Shown: positions 1 through 13,462 of the stretch, piece after piece
How positions within the stretch are numbered: position 1 is the stretch's first letter
How the letters are laid out: each line of letters begins with the position of its first letter
From: Istiophorus platypterus
Taxonomy: Eukaryota; Chordata; Actinopteri; Istiophoriformes; Istiophoridae
Direction: 5' to 3'
Assembly: GCA_016859345.1 (NCBI GenBank)
Contig: CM029120.1
Span: forward strand, 3,841,501 to 3,905,500
DNA length: 64,000 bases
The notes under the pieces: model-generated
The model's database searches: none
What the model was told of the DNA's origin: nothing
Seen by the model: the letters and a program-made list of their open reading frames with translations, nothing else
Translations under genes and position numbers: made by a program

Positions 1-1499
1 GGGGATGGGGGGGGCACGAGGTAGAAGAATGAAAGGCCTGGGGTTGGAGGGGTTTAAATTGGAGCGTGTTCCTGTTGCTAACCTCAAGTCACGATGCCTA
101 GCTTCGCCACACCGAAAAACGGGGCCAGATTCATCCACAAACTTGCAGTAGCCAGCTCACTATAACTATCAATCCCCTCTCAGGTGAAAGGACCAGGGGA
201 TTACTGCAGAGCTCTTCAGTCCACAGGCCAGATGCCAAAAGACAGAGCTTAAATTCATGGGGGGGGATAGGGTAGGAAACAGAAATGCTGCAGGACTGAT
301 TTTTATTTATTTATTTTTGTACAAATGTAAATCCTCCGTTAAACATTTATTCAAAATGAATTGCATCAAGGGCAACTGTGGAACATTCACATTGTGGAAC
401 CAGCTGTCAATCACAGTAGGATATATTCATGGAGGGGGTCCATGGTAGTTGCATTCCCTAAACAATAGGGAAATTAAATTTTGCTGTCATGTTTTAACTG
501 GCTGGGTCAGGTTTGCCTGTGGCTCTCTCCTTTGTCTGATTTGCATTGCTTAAACCTGAAGCAACTCTGGTTCTTTGTCATAGTCCTTGAAAAAATTAGC
601 ATATAGATACTGTACATGCACAAACAAAATGCATGTTAAACACACACGTCCAGTCATTAGAACACCTGTAGACTGTCAGAAGGAAATTGACAAATTATAC
701 ACGTATTAATGTACAGATATAAACACTCTCATGAGCGGCATATGGCCTTTTGCACATGCTCAAGCCGCTGTCCAGCGTCCCCCCAGCCAGGGGGGCCACC
801 TGCCTGCCACACGGCTCCTTCGTGGCCGGCCTCTCTGTCGGGGCTCTCCGCTGTGACATCATCAGCATCAGACGCCGACCCAAGGACAGAGCTGCCCACA
901 GCAAAGCTGGAAGCTCTTCGCCTTTAATCAAACAGAATTGGATTTAGATTTTTTTTTTCTAATATTTAGGAAAGAAGCACAACCAGTATCTGATTTGTGG
1001 ATTCACACACAGGACAACTGCCACTGGGTGAAAATTTTCAACATCAGTGCTGAAATAAAAATAAATTAAAAAAAAATGAAAAATCTCATGGGCAGAACAG
1101 TCAGTGATGAAACCACTGCCAGCAGAATATATCTTGAAGAAGGAAACTTCCAATTTAATTGTGATATTTTGACATGTTGAGTTTTAATTATTCTTTTTTT
1201 TTGCCTGTCACTTGTCACAATGTGGCATTAAATGTCTCCACATTTCCTTGTTAAGAATGTAAGCATCCCTCACCGAACCCATGGGGGGGGGGGGTTGCTG
1301 CAAACATGTGGTTCATTATACCCTTGAGTTTGAATAAGGTTTTCTGGCAATGTTTTCCAAAGTTTTTTTTTCTCCCCTGTTGCTATGACACATTGTACTT
1401 CAAGGTTCTTTGGATAAAAAGGATCCATCAAATAATGTAGCGTTTACCTCGAATGCCTGGCGAGGGGAATGTAAAGTGCATGCCTGTTTAGTTTTGTTT

Positions 1500-1600
1500 G
1501 AATTTTTCAAAAGAAATTCATGAAAAATCATTTAATTGATCATCAAACTAGTTGCTGATTTTCTGTCAATCAACTAAACGATTAACAGGCTTCACGTCAC
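1500..1600 (+). repeat. fragment of a common teleost repeat (GATTAATCGATCATCAAA type)
   Basis: A short piece with TTGATCATCAAACTAGTTGC followed by TTTTCTGTCAATCAACTAAACGATTAA. It matches one end of the same repeat seen more completely at 2560-2850, 8190-8560 and 14880-15265. It is too short to classify by itself. Confidence 0.5.
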
Positions 1601-2559
1601 GATTTTTGTTGGTTGCATTTAATATGGATTAGTTCATCACCCGGAGAATCCGAGCCCCTTTAAATGCATTTTTGATAAATTCCTTTTGTAGACTGTAAAT
1701 TTGTATTTTTTTTTTTTTTTTTTTTTTTGCAGAGTATTGACTACTACTGTTTGAAATATTGATTAAGAATTCAGGCTCACATCTACAGTCAGTGTGTAGC
1801 CACCGGAAAGGTGAGTTTATTGACCGTTGGCCTATGAGATTTGAATCGAAGGGCTGTGTCTCAATGCGTGGCCACTGCAGTTTAGAATTCAGAATGAATT
1901 GACTGGAAAGAATATGTAGGAAAAGTATAGAAACTGAAGGTAGGCTTTCCTCGACGGATGAGGTTGACAAAAAGAGTGGCAACTTGCACTCAGAGCGCGG
2001 GCGTGTGAATCCAATGAGAGGCCAGAGATTTGTCCTGTCTGCGTCTGTGGTCAAACCGGCGGTGATGCGGTCACAGTGAGGTTACGAGTCAGCACGGCAC
2101 AAACTCCCTGTAGAACGCTCGGGCGGCTTCCCACCTTAGCTATCAATCTGTCCATTTTAGGCCGCTTATCTGGGACAAGATAATCACAGAACACCCCCCA
2201 CCCCACCCCCCGTGCGCGCGGCCCCTCGCCGCTTCTCAGAATCCATCAGCTCTTCCTGGTGGGTTCTGGGACTTTCCTAAGCCAGCATGATGCGGATTGG
2301 CCTCCCACTGGCGATGGAGAGGATAAGGTCCCGAACAGACGCAGTTGCCTAGGGAGCATCTTCAGACATGGGATGATGACGGAGATGTCGTGAGGAGTGC
2401 AGCAGTGCAGCAGTGCTGCAGTTGTAGTTGCCCTATCACGCGTATAGTTATGGTGGAGATGTATTACCAGTTAACATCTATTCTCTACCATTATTCAACC
2501 ACTGTGAACTTGAAGCCCACGTTCACATTTACAACAATTTATTTTACTGCCTGAGATTT

Positions 2560-2850
2560 TACTTACTCAATACTTACTGATTCATCTGTAATTGTACAAA
2601 ACAATCCTTCTTTTTGGTCCATAAAATGTCAGACAATGCGGAAAAATACTTATTAATATCTCCCAGAGCCCAACGTAATGTTCTCAAATGCTTTGTTTTT
2701 TCGGACAAATAATCCAAATCCCAAAATCCCCAAATACCAAAAATATCTGGAACCATTCAATGAGTTACATGGTTGATCATCAAGATAGTTGTAGATTTAC
2801 TTATTGTTAATTGATTTATGTATTTATGTACTAATTGATTCAGCTCTACT
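2560..2850 (+). repeat. teleost repeat with ATAAAATGTCAGA core, copy 2
   Basis: The core TCCATAAAATGTCAGACAAT is followed by GCGGAAAAATA, CCCAGAGCCCAACG, a TGTTTTTTCGGACAAA segment, and an end with TTGATCATCAAGATAGTTG. This order is shared with the copy at 14880-15265. It looks like a degraded MITE-like interspersed repeat frequent in fish. Confidence 0.65.
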
Positions 2851-5800
2851 TTACTGTCATATTGTTTTTGTTTGGGTAGTAACAACGTCTTGGAGACCAG
2901 ACAACAATGGAGAGTGAGGAGACAGAGTTAATCATGAATAGGGGATATTTCAGAGAATGCTAATGCTTTTGTTTTCGACATCCGCTCCATTTCAAGTTGC
3001 AGAACCTCTGCCTTATACACATGTGAGTGTATGTGATTAGTAACTGGTTCAGTTTGCTATGATACCCAGTTAACGAAACACAGAAGTGCATCAAAGTAAA
3101 TGCTTTGTGTCTGCATCAATTCTGAGGAAACAAAAGGCATAGGTGTGCCCTCTTACTTTCCTTTAGGCTCCAGCATGCCCCCACACCTGTTGGGAAATAC
3201 CAAGCCAACGCTTACTGTAATCTGCCATTTACAATGTGTGTGTGTGTGCATGTGTTTGAGTATGTAATTAGCAGGCTGACTGAAGTTCTTTAAAATTTGT
3301 TCGGGGGAAGAAAAAAAGAGAAGACGAATAAAGGCCAAATGTGGGCCCGCCGTTTAAAATATGCATACGAGCAAACGATCGGGTCCAAAGCAGAGCGGCG
3401 CTTTGGGAGGAATTCCCTCTCCTCCTGGGATCTCTCAACAACCACAGCTCTGGAGAGGACGGGTGCCAAGAGAGCCTGTGGGTACAATTAGCCAACAAAA
3501 GGCCCGACCTCCTCCTCAGTTCTGGCCCAGCCCTTGTAGATTCCCCTACAAACGCAGCAGGGGAACCTTTTAATCTCTTGCCCTCTTCAATTCAGACTCT
3601 CAGCCTCACCTCTCCCGTAAATTCCATGGTCGGTCCCTCCTGGCATCTTGGCATCTGTTTAGCATGTACCTGCAGTGCACATGCCCTGCAATAGATCAGC
3701 CTGCATGGGGAGGAGGGTTGAATCAGTTTCCACCTGGCTGGATTACAGTCACGTCAAGGGTCGCATAAGTTGACTTCCTGTTGTCTTGGTTTATTTAAAT
3801 ACAAATCAAAGCACTTTTTTTGATGGAATTAAGGCAGAGACTGTACTGGGTTAGAGAAATGAGTGATTCTTACCAATAAAGTTGTCCACAACAGCTTGTA
3901 GAATCTATAAAGTTTTTTTTATTAAATACCTGCAGTCATGAAACAGCAGCAGGATTTTTTAGGTATGTTACATCTGCAGTCTTTACCTGCCTTTAGAAAT
4001 GTATCCCTTTAAAGAGACTATATGTAAGTTTCTGCTATTGCTACATAGCCAACATTAGCAGTAACAGCTGTTTACTTGCCCATCTAGAAAAGAAGAGAAC
4101 TTCATTCCAACACCTTTACATCTGAGTGAGAGTGCCACAGACAGGCAATGGAAGTTGGAAAGTATTACTCTTTAAGCTAACACATACCTTGCTGTTGTGT
4201 AAATAAGATCTAAGTTTCTGCTAGTTTCTTTTTTCACAGTATTTGCAATATCCTCACAATAAGGTATCCAATATAGGCAAATTAAAGACTTTATGTGTAT
4301 CTCCCATATGTAGACTCAACTTGTAAATCATTTTTGGTTCGCTCCATATTAGTATTAGATGATGAACATTTGTTTCTTGCTGTTTTCTAAAACACAAAAT
4401 CGCCTGCTGCTTTTAAAGGCGATTAGAGGTAATGGCCATTATTTAAGCTTCATCCTGACTTTAGCCACTGATATTCTACTTCCCCTATTAAAAATGTATT
4501 CATCCGGCTTTAGACTCAGATGCAGCTTTCAGATTGTGCTACGCTGCACCAGGACTCTGCCTGTGCCCCTGGTCACAAAAATTGCAAAAACACGAATTTT
4601 AGTTTCAGAAAATTAAAACACCTGAAGCTTAGTGTGTGCTTATAATATTTTTCTTGCCTAACTGAGTGAGGAGCATTTACAGTTCTTCATGGCGAATCCT
4701 CACTTGGCTTTTTTTTTTTTAACCAAAACAAGGTGCCTGTAAACAGTATTATTTTCTATATGAGTGAATCATACCAGGTAGGAAGAGGCCAGGCTTCCTG
4801 CAGTGTTTAGGCTTATAATGTCTCAGAGAATGGGTAAATCATATGAAATGTGGGCACATGCAAACACCCACAGGGTTTTTTTTTTCTCTCTTTCAAAGAC
4901 TGTTGAAGGGATGTTCCCTTCATATTTTTTACCTCTTTGGATTGAAAAAGGGAATTCAGAGCAGAGGGAAGGGTCGATCGATGTTTGATTCGTAGCTCAC
5001 ATTGCTGTTAGTGGTTCCAGCGACAGGAAACTGCAGGAATGTCTCGGTGAGCGTTTTGTCATCTGAAACCCCTCCGCCAGTCTCTGACAAACAGCTGTCA
5101 CTTGCTGTGTCACTTTTTCTCAAACCGTTGTGAAGGAACCACAAATGCTGCATCGGCAAACGAGCAGCCGCCTGCCTTTTTTTTTTTTTGCAGATAGCTC
5201 GTAACAGATGCAGGTTTGGGGGTTTTATCAGGAAGAAGAAAGAAGAGTTTGTCATGTGCCATACCCTGACACTATATTAGGTGATAAACAGAGTAGACGT
5301 TGCCTTGCTTCTGGGTGTGTGACATGTAAACTCGACTGACTGTCAGATAATTTCCTCATATATAGGTTGTGCAGCGATGAGAGGATTGACTGCTAGAGAC
5401 GAAACTCACATACACAAACACCCGCAGGCTCACACACAGACACAGATCTCTGAAAATGATAAGATGTACCTTACGCAATACTCTCCTAACCAGTTTTGAC
5501 TTCCTTTGCAAGTAGACAGCTTCCTCTTTTTTGCAGAAAGTTATCATATATCTTTTTTTTTAACATGAACTGTTGCTATGCCTGTCTCCCCTCAAGCGCT
5601 CAACGTGTGTCTTACTGCTGTTTGTATTTATTTTCAACGTGAAATGAGCAAGCATTAGATTGTGAGGGACTCATAACCGTTTCTCTGCATTTCAATGGTT
5701 CTGCCTGCTCAGTCTAAAAAAAAAAGCAAATTGACAGACTGTGCTGTATGTCCAAGGTTCGCCAACGTTGTCGGAGCAGCCCACATTACATGGGGACCAT

Positions 5801-8189
5801 TACGCTTGGCTGTGGCGGTTTATAGTGTAGTTTAATGGTACCTGTAAACTGTCTTGGGCGGGGATGAGTCAGTCATCAAGAATTACTTTATAGTGAAACA
5901 AAGCGTAAACAGACAGAGTGTAAACACCGGAAAGCAGAATGATGTAATGAAGGCAGAGGATCACAACACCAGTAATTAATTTGCCATTTGACTGTGTGAT
6001 TTGTTTGGCCATACACGCAGTGATGTTCAAAATGACAATCAATAAAGTTTGCTGATATCTAAAAAAATATTTTATTACTCTCTCAGAGGTCAATCACGAG
6101 TGGCTCTAGGAGAATGTGGAAAGATGATCTGAAGTAGTTCACACATTCTCACATCTATGCCTAATCTACTGTAGCTCATTGCTCATTACATATGAAAAGC
6201 TAAGACACTTACTCAATAATTTGTCTCCATTAGGCCTTTAGGTCCTTTGATTTTTTTTATTTATTTATTTATTTATTTTTTTTGGCCTAGCAATAATTTT
6301 CAAATTTGTCAATAGTGTGATATTTTCACCTACACAAATTTTGTTTAATGAAGAGTAACCAGGTATTTCTGTCTGTATTTTCATTGCACTTTCACATCTG
6401 ACTTTATTGAAACAAGTGAAAAGGCTTTGAAGTTAAAACAAGGTACCAAAAGTTTTTTTTAAGTTTTAGTTTTTAAATCCACAGCCTTCATCTTTTAACC
6501 TCAGTCTCTAAAATGATCACGTGTTTTTGCAGTTTAGTAGGTTGCAGCTGGTTTTCTCCATCCACACAACACACAGTAGATAATTTGCATTGGTTTCATT
6601 TGAGTTACCAGGCTTGGAGAAAGCACTAAGCCTACTGACAGCAGTATTTTGAAATTATAATATCGGAATATGAATGAAGATGTTGGAAATGAATGCATGC
6701 TGGCATGCAGAGCAATATGTGCCAGTCAACCAGCATAGAACAGCACCAGGTGTCTTTGTACCTTATAGTTTTCATAGACACTTTTAGTTTTCAGTCTCAA
6801 TTCACAAGACTTTATTGAATCTGCTTCTGATTTTCACATCAGAATAATCTTCATGACTGCTAATGAAACTGTCTCCATCAGAACATGAAGTATGTAAAGT
6901 CCCTTGATCACCCCCATCTAACAGTTATTTGCACGTGTCTGGTTCACTGTGGCTGGCTGAGGCAGAATTAACTCACGACCAAAACAAATACTGCAGTCTC
7001 GAGTATGGCTCAGCCTCTATGCTTCCATCTGTCATGACTAAAGATGAAAGATTCACTCCAGTGTAGGAATTTCTGGGGCCTACAAAAACAATAAAAGCAT
7101 GTACTATATTACTCACTTCCAGAAAATAAAAACGAAGTTTTATTAAAGATAAAAAGTGAGAAAAAAGTTTTATTTCAAACCATTGTAACCTTCGCTTGAG
7201 TCGGCATCATTTATTTGGCTGCTTGAATTTAGAACAAAGCTCCATATTTGGTCATAAACCGCAGCTCGCTGTTTCACAACAGAGTAACGTTCCCGCCGCA
7301 TTTTCATTGATCTGGCAAAGCCAGGAGCACGGATAATGTGCATTCCCCTCCAATCCTTCTAAATCTCTCTTCTCTGCATCTGCCGGTGCCAGACAGCTCG
7401 CTATGATGCTGCTCCTGATCACAGCGCCCAGAGAAAAGAGGCCGTTCGGAGGAGCAGTGTTCACAGGAAGCTGGCGTGGTGGTACGCCACATAAACAAAT
7501 GAGCAGTCCGCTGGAAGAGCCCCTCTAGGATATTGAAATAAAAGAGATCTGGCTTTGTCCGATTGGTTTTCAAACACCTATGCCTGTACTAAAAATAAAT
7601 TTTGAGCGTAGTTCATTGACGTTCTGTAACTAAACCCTCTCCCCCACATTTCTATTGTGTGATAAGTTGATTTTATGATGTATATTAGTGTAAAAATTGA
7701 TTCAATATTTTTTCCATCAAAAATGTTAAGTCTTTTCTGGTTCTATCAGTTTGATGATGCCTTATTGTCCCCTAACTTTTACACAAATGTTCTTTGAGAA
7801 TATGAACATTGTTCATGACATGAAATTTACAGAAAGAGCCACAATGCGCAATATTTGGTGTTTGATGCTCAAGAGGGAGCGATGTCACCACCGAACAGCA
7901 ATTAATTAGAAATTAATGCTCAGTTATTGATTATAAAAATATTTTTGGATTTAAAGGCAAAATTAATTACCGTTGAGAGCATGAGGGATGTTGCCCATGA
8001 GTAAAACCTCATCAGTTTAAATTTTTCTTGACTGGAGATCTCTGTTGTTTACTAATGTCTGACTGTGCACAAGTGATCACTTACAAGACGTTAAGTTGGG
8101 ACTCCGATCACACCCCGCACGTGAAACATTTTGCTAGATATTGACGTCATCCATGCAGATGGTTTGGATTGAATATGACAGGGCAGACT

Positions 8190-8560
8190 GATGGTGAAAA
8201 TATTAGTTCATTAATCGATAACTATTACATGGCATGTACCATTTTTAATAACTGATTAATCGTTTTAGTCATTTTTCAAGCGATAATGCCAAACGTTTAG
8301 CACAGTAACGGTTCGGATATCCCAAACGTGATGACATGCCGTGTTTTATCCATCATATATGATAATGAAATATAATATGTTTTTGTTTCGGGCTGTTGGT
8401 CGGACAAAACAAGGAACCTGAGGACGTCACCTTCCCCACAGAGAAAGTGTAAGGGCCATTTTTCACAGTAGTTTCACATTTCTTAGACTAAACAATTAAT
8501 CAAGAAAATAATGGCAGGTTAATTCATACTGAAAATAGTACTTAGTTCTAGCCCTAATTA
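8190..8560 (-). repeat. teleost repeat of the same family, inverted copy
   Basis: Read on the minus strand, it begins GGGCTAGAACTAAGTAC, followed by a poorly kept central part. On the plus strand, TAATCGATAACTA, CTGATTAATCGTTTTAGTC and the GGTCGGACAAAACAAGG box are visible. The order and boxes fit the family seen at 2560 and 14880, in opposite orientation and with more decay. Confidence 0.5.
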
Positions 8561-9984
8561 TTATTGTGGTTATACAAGTTCATATTGTGTTTTGTCCACC
8601 GGGTGCCCCACACTGTAAGGAGAAACAATAATTTTTATAAGCTGATCTGACATAAGAAGAATCATGTCACCAACTTTCCATAAAAATTGGCTCACTCTCT
8701 ATTTTGTGGTTTATTAAATGTTTACATAACTGATGATAGCGGAGTGACATATTTATTACAGCCACTCTTTATTAGGCGGAATGACGTTTATTTTATGGTT
8801 CTGTTTATTTAACCTTTACGTTGCTCTCCCAGAATTCAGTTCATGCATATGCCATGTTGAAAGTAATAAAGAAATATGACTGGGTCTGACCTTGTATCAT
8901 TATTATTGTGAGTCTCACATCACAAATAATGACTCTGGTACTTATTTGGACAAGAGATTGGCAGGTAAGATTCCCATCACCTGTGTGTAATAGGTCGAAA
9001 GGAGCTAAATAATCATAATAAGATATTATAATAACAGAAATGATGACAATGTATTACCTTCATCATAGCTGAAAAAAAGAAAAAGAAAGAAAAGGGTTGT
9101 GTTTCAACACACACTCTGTCGCAAGAACTTTGGTTGCGCCTCAAGGCTGCAGAGCTGTGAGCACGACTTTGTTTATTCAGTTTATTCAGCTTCTCATATA
9201 AAAATAACTAAACAGAGCAAAGGAAACTAAGACTTTGTAGGTGAGATAAATAAAAAAAACAACAAAAAAAAAATTCCAACCTGGGTCTGAAAGGCAAAAA
9301 TGCTGTATATCCATTATGCTGGTAGTCTAGCTGAGTGTTTCTGCTGTGAAAGACACAATATGTTTAATGCAGTAGCTGCAGGTAAGCAGACTGCATAACA
9401 GGGGTGTGATCGACCTGCGTGCTTTGCGTAGGTTGGAGCGGAGGGGGAAATTGATGTTTATGCGACCGACATCACAATCAAATACACCCAGGCGCATGAA
9501 GCGGCCCGAGGATGTCGGAGAAATGTTCCCGCATGTTTGTGTTAGCAGATGAGGGAACAGATTTTTATTTCCTTATTTTCACGCTTCAGGAAGGCAGGTG
9601 GAGAGAAAAATACCACCGGGGAGTTTTAAGCTTTCTTCAGCTGACAATCGTCATAAATCAGAAAAATCTACAACTTTAAAATTTCCCATTTTTATTGTTT
9701 GATTCCTTTCGAAAACAAGCACACCTTCAACTCACTTGGTAGCATTTTTTTTCAATTAGTTTAACAAGTAGTACTGTAAACAAGCGATTTTATGGAAATT
9801 AATCTTAATGTCAATGTTATTCTGCTATAGTTAAGCAGATGTGAAGCAACAATGAAACCTAATTCACTGATATTTCAGTGCACTGGGTAAGCTGTTCAAA
9901 TTTACTGTTTTTTTTACCTATTTCACATAAAGGATTAGTTCAGCATTTCAGGACGCATATTTGCATTTGTGCCGTGAGTTAGAG

Positions 9985-10432
9985 GATCGGTACCACGCTC
10001 CTGTTCTGTCAGCTTGTTGAGAGCAGCCAAGACCTCAAACTGGGCCGAAGGTTCACCATCCAACAGGACAATGATCCTCTGCAAACAGCCAAGACCAGAG
10101 AGGACTGGCGTAGGGACAAGTCTGCGGATGTCCTTGAGTGGTCCAGCCAGAGCCCTGACTTGAACCCAATTTACCATCCCCGCAGAGACTTGAAAATGGC
10201 CGTCCACCGAGTGTCCCCATCCGACCTGACAGAGCTTGAGAAAGCCTGCAGAGAAAAAGAATGGCCGGAAGATCCCCAAATACAGATGTGCAAAGCTCGT
10301 CGCATCATCCCAAGGAAGACTTGAGGCCGTAGTCAGTACCAAGACTGCTTCAGCTAATGTCTGAATACTTATGTCGATGTGATATTTCAGTTTTTTGTTT
10401 TTAAATAAATTTGCAAAAAAAAAAAAAAAAAA
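9985..10432 (+). mobile_element. Tc1/mariner transposase relic (C-terminal part)
   Basis: The plus strand reads LVESSQDLKLGRRFTIQQD, then NDPLQTAKTREDW, then SPDLNPIYH, then RRDLKMAV. This is the C-terminal half of a Tc1-type DDE transposase. The second catalytic Asp is at 10067-10069 (QQDND). The third acidic residue should lie 34 residues further on, in NPIEH, but the codon at 10172-10174 encodes Tyr, so the enzyme is dead. Near the C-terminus one extra base (about 10310-10320) brings a stop in IIPRKT. The relic ends with an AAATAAA and an 18-base A-run, not a visible terminal inverted repeat. The opposite-strand open frame is a shadow. Confidence 0.85.
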
Positions 10433-11659
10433 GGATTAATAAAAAAATCCTGTTTTTGCTTTGTTATCATAGGGTATTGACTGTAGAATGATGAGGGGAA
10501 AAATTAATTTAAATGATCATATCATAAGGCTGCAGTATAACAAAATGAGAAAAAAAGTGAAGATGTCTGATTATTTTCTGAAATCAGTGTAACAGACGGT
10601 ATTTTTGTACGTGCTTGTGCAGGTATGTGTGTGTTGCCCCCCCACCCCACCCCCCATCTGTGTCCCTTTTTATTGGAATGGCTGCAATTTTAGCAGCCAA
10701 CTAAGGGAAATACCTGTGAGACGCTTTGTTGATCTTTGGTGACAGGATGAATATGCAAACATTTTAGCTTAATAGTCCCGCGAAGTCTGGAAGCATGGCA
10801 ACACCCCCCCCCGCTCCCTCACTCCCTTTATTCAGCATGATATGTCTCAATAACCTTCAAAGTATCCCCCCCCCATCCGCCTTGTCTTCCCGTGCCATCC
10901 GAACGCTGCCCGCATCCACCGGGGCCACGTGACAAACACTGAACCACTGTACTCTAAATTCTCCCTCTGTGCATTTGTAGTGGAGCTCTTCACCAGATTA
11001 AGTTTAATTCTAAAATGAGATATCCACCATTTAAAAAGAAAAAAGAAAAAAAAAGCAGCTCCCTACCACTGCAAAGCAATTGCCTGCCAGGGAGCAAAGA
11101 AAACTGGCTACGGATTACCACCGACTGTATTAACAAAGTCAAGACCTTTGCTGGTGGAAAGAGCGCGTGTGGCATAGGATCACTGCCAGCTAACGTCTCC
11201 TCTTCTACCTAATTATCATGTTAGAAATGAAGCCCTCACATTTTTATGATAAGAAGGGAGGTATCCTTTTTGCCCCCTGTTTGAACCACAGGGTTGCTCA
11301 GTTTGTTTTTGAGTATCTTTGTCTTTCCCTATGTTGAGAAATATCAGCAAATATTTGTCGAGATGATCAGATGTAGAAAGGCATGACTTGTTTGCTCTGA
11401 GGGCGTCGCTGCTTCGCATCGTGTCAGTGGCTGCATCAATCACCGCAACAAGTTGAACGTCAAAAACAGTTTTCATTCAAGTGGGATAATCGTTTTGAAG
11501 ATTTACTGTTTTTCTCAGTTTTTATATCAAATATCGAGCTCAGATCGTTGGTCAGAGAAAACAAGCAATTTCGAAGACATAACGTTGCCTCTGGGAGATT
11601 TTGGGAAAAACATTTTCCCGATGTTTGGATTACATTTTGTAGTGTGGACCATGATGTTA

Positions 11660-12120
11660 TAAAAACGGACCCCCGAGTTTGTGTTACTGCCGCAGCTCGG
11701 ATGATGGAACTGATTTGTATGCGTCAGCCGTGGCCAGGAGGCTTCAATGTTTTCCGGTTGTCTGTCCCGTTCTCGTGAACACCATATCTCAGGAACGCAT
11801 GGGAGGAACTTCTTCATATTTGGCACAAACATTCACGTGCACTCAAAGATGAAGTCATTCGATTTCGGATGTCAAATCTCACGGGTCAAAGTCTCTGCCA
11901 CCTCATGTCCGTCCTGTTCTTGTGAACATGAGATCTCAGGAACACTCTGAGGAAATGTCTTCAGATTTGGAAGAAATGTTCACTATGACTCAAGGATCAG
12001 CTGATTAGATTTTGGACAGAAGTCATAGGTCAGGGTCACTGTGACCCCACAAAACATGTTTTTGGCAATAACTGAAGAATTCTTACTTTAATAATGACAA
12101 AATACGCTTCATACATTTTC
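11660..12120. repeat. teleost interspersed repeat with two internal tandem units
   Basis: Two diverged units share the order CGTGAACA, ATCTCAGGAAC, GAGGAA, TTC-TATTTGG, AAA-TTCAC and CACTCAAAGATGA. Unit 1 is at about 11770-11855 and unit 2 at about 11918-12010. The sequence continues AGGTCAGGGTCACTGTGACC and ACATGTTTTTGGCAATAACT. This layout is a familiar non-coding fish repeat. Open frames across it on both strands are not genes. Confidence 0.65.
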
Positions 12121-13232
12121 ATCAAATTCCTTCAAAGTCTGCACTACATATAATTTATGAGTCTGGAAAGGCATGTATGTAAACTGCAACTTGACTGTTT
12201 GATGGAGGCAAGAAAATGCGACGCAGTGGTTCTATTTTATTTTGATATTTGAGGAAGCCACAGAGGGAAAAAAAAAAGCCTTGAATATTGAGCGTTATTG
12301 ATCCCCATTGCACCTGGATACAAAACCCAGAAAAAACATGATGATATTTCTGCTGAAAATGAAATTCATTAGTTAGTACTTTAAAAGATAAGGCTCCAAT
12401 ATTCTATTTTTTGTTATCACAAACAAGTGCCATTACATGATAAAAAAACTAACCAATGAGATTGCGTCTCTCAGAGCTTCTCTGGCCTGTTTGTGGCTCT
12501 CGGGCAAAAACATCACAAATAAGGTCTTTTGTTAACATTATTTACGATACCGCCTGGGAACTGTAGTTTCCAGAGAATACTACTCGGGTAGGAGTAAACA
12601 GTGCATTTTTTTGGGACTACGCTCAGCTGCGGATTAATACACACTAGCGCGGTGGGCTAGTGTGTACTTCTGGCAGCAGGAGTGTGTGTGTGTGGGACTG
12701 ACTCAAACCACACTGTGTGTGTGTTCATTGTAATAAAGGAACATGTCCTCTAGTGCAACTCTGACTCAGTGACATGTCTGTAATAGTTTTTTGAACAATA
12801 ATGGAGCTCTGTGGCGCAGAGGAAAAAGCTTTATCAGGCTTTGGACACACAGACAATACTTAATTGTTGTTTTCGGCCTTTTCCATGGAATTTATTGAGG
12901 AGAAGGAAAATATAGAATATCGCCAGGCTTACCTGTTAACATAGACACGTAAAAGTATGTCAGACATGAAACACCCTGTGCTGTTTAACCACGTGGCTGC
13001 ATTCAGTGTGTCATTAGTAGTCATTGTATTGCCTTATGACCACTGGGGGGCAGATATCCTCACGAGTAACTGAATGAATGAATAATATTTATTTAAGGAT
13101 CCGATCTACATTTAAACACCAGCACTAAATGACTAACAAGGGTGTGATGATGGCTTTTATTTATATTTATAACCATCGCTCATACCAACGATTAGTTTGT
13201 GAAAATAATAATGATTTAAAAAAAAAAAAAGC

Positions 13233-13238
<6 letters not shown>

Positions 13239-13302
<64 letters not shown>
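13239..13302. repeat. AT dinucleotide microsatellite
   Basis: About 32 uninterrupted AT units, about 110 bases upstream of the start-codon exon. Open frames encoding Ile-Tyr repeats derive from it. Confidence 0.97.
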
Positions 13303-13305
<3 letters not shown>

Positions 13306-13411
13306 TATCTCATTTCAAATATGGAGAAAGTGCTCCCTGCAGAGCCTGTTACTGTTGCCCAGATTCACTTCAGTGATTTTTAGTCTCTCTCTTTTTTGCT
13401 TTCTCCCGCAG

Positions 13412-13462
13412 AGGCGCCTCCCTCCGGGATGTCCAAGAATGGGTACTTCTTTCAAGAAATGG
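13412..13462 (+). CDS. slc4a11: slc4a11 coding exon 1 (start codon exon)
   Basis: An acceptor (pyrimidine tract ending ccgcag) precedes 13412 and a strong donor gtgagt follows 13462. Seventeen bases of leader precede an ATG at 13429 with G at -3. The peptide is MSKNGYFFQEM plus one base (phase 1). Vertebrate SLC4A11 proteins have a matching MSQNGYF start, which is why this ATG was chosen. The exon starts with an acceptor, so an upstream exon must exist. The 17-base leader has no in-frame stop, and some human isoforms extend N-terminally past this methionine, so a longer alternative N-terminus is possible. Only 34 coding bases are present, so the call depends on the NGYF match and on joining correctly to the next exon. 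Confidence 0.8.

Larger units (their letters stand above)
1..13411. other. region upstream of the start-codon exon, no gene recognised
   Basis: Non-coding as far as I can see. The longest open frames have no recognisable domains and no supporting splice partners. A GC-richer patch at about 755-930 is open on both strands but matches nothing I know. The region holds several teleost repeat fragments, a Tc1 transposase relic (9985-10432) and many homopolymers. An upstream non-coding or alternative slc4a11 exon and promoter should lie here or left of the window. No TATA box or CpG island could be assigned with confidence. Confidence 0.6.

Noticed and set aside
695..947. GC-richer patch open in three frames, possibly an exon of a neighbour gene
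   Set aside because: No recognisable peptide in any frame and no convincing acceptor or donor pair. Could be examined with transcript data.
1629..2054. Minus-strand frame of 141 codons
   Set aside because: Runs through a poly-T tract (poly-Lys) and has no recognisable domain.
9935..10342. 135-codon minus-strand frame
   Set aside because: Shadow of the Tc1 transposase relic, which is coded on the plus strand.
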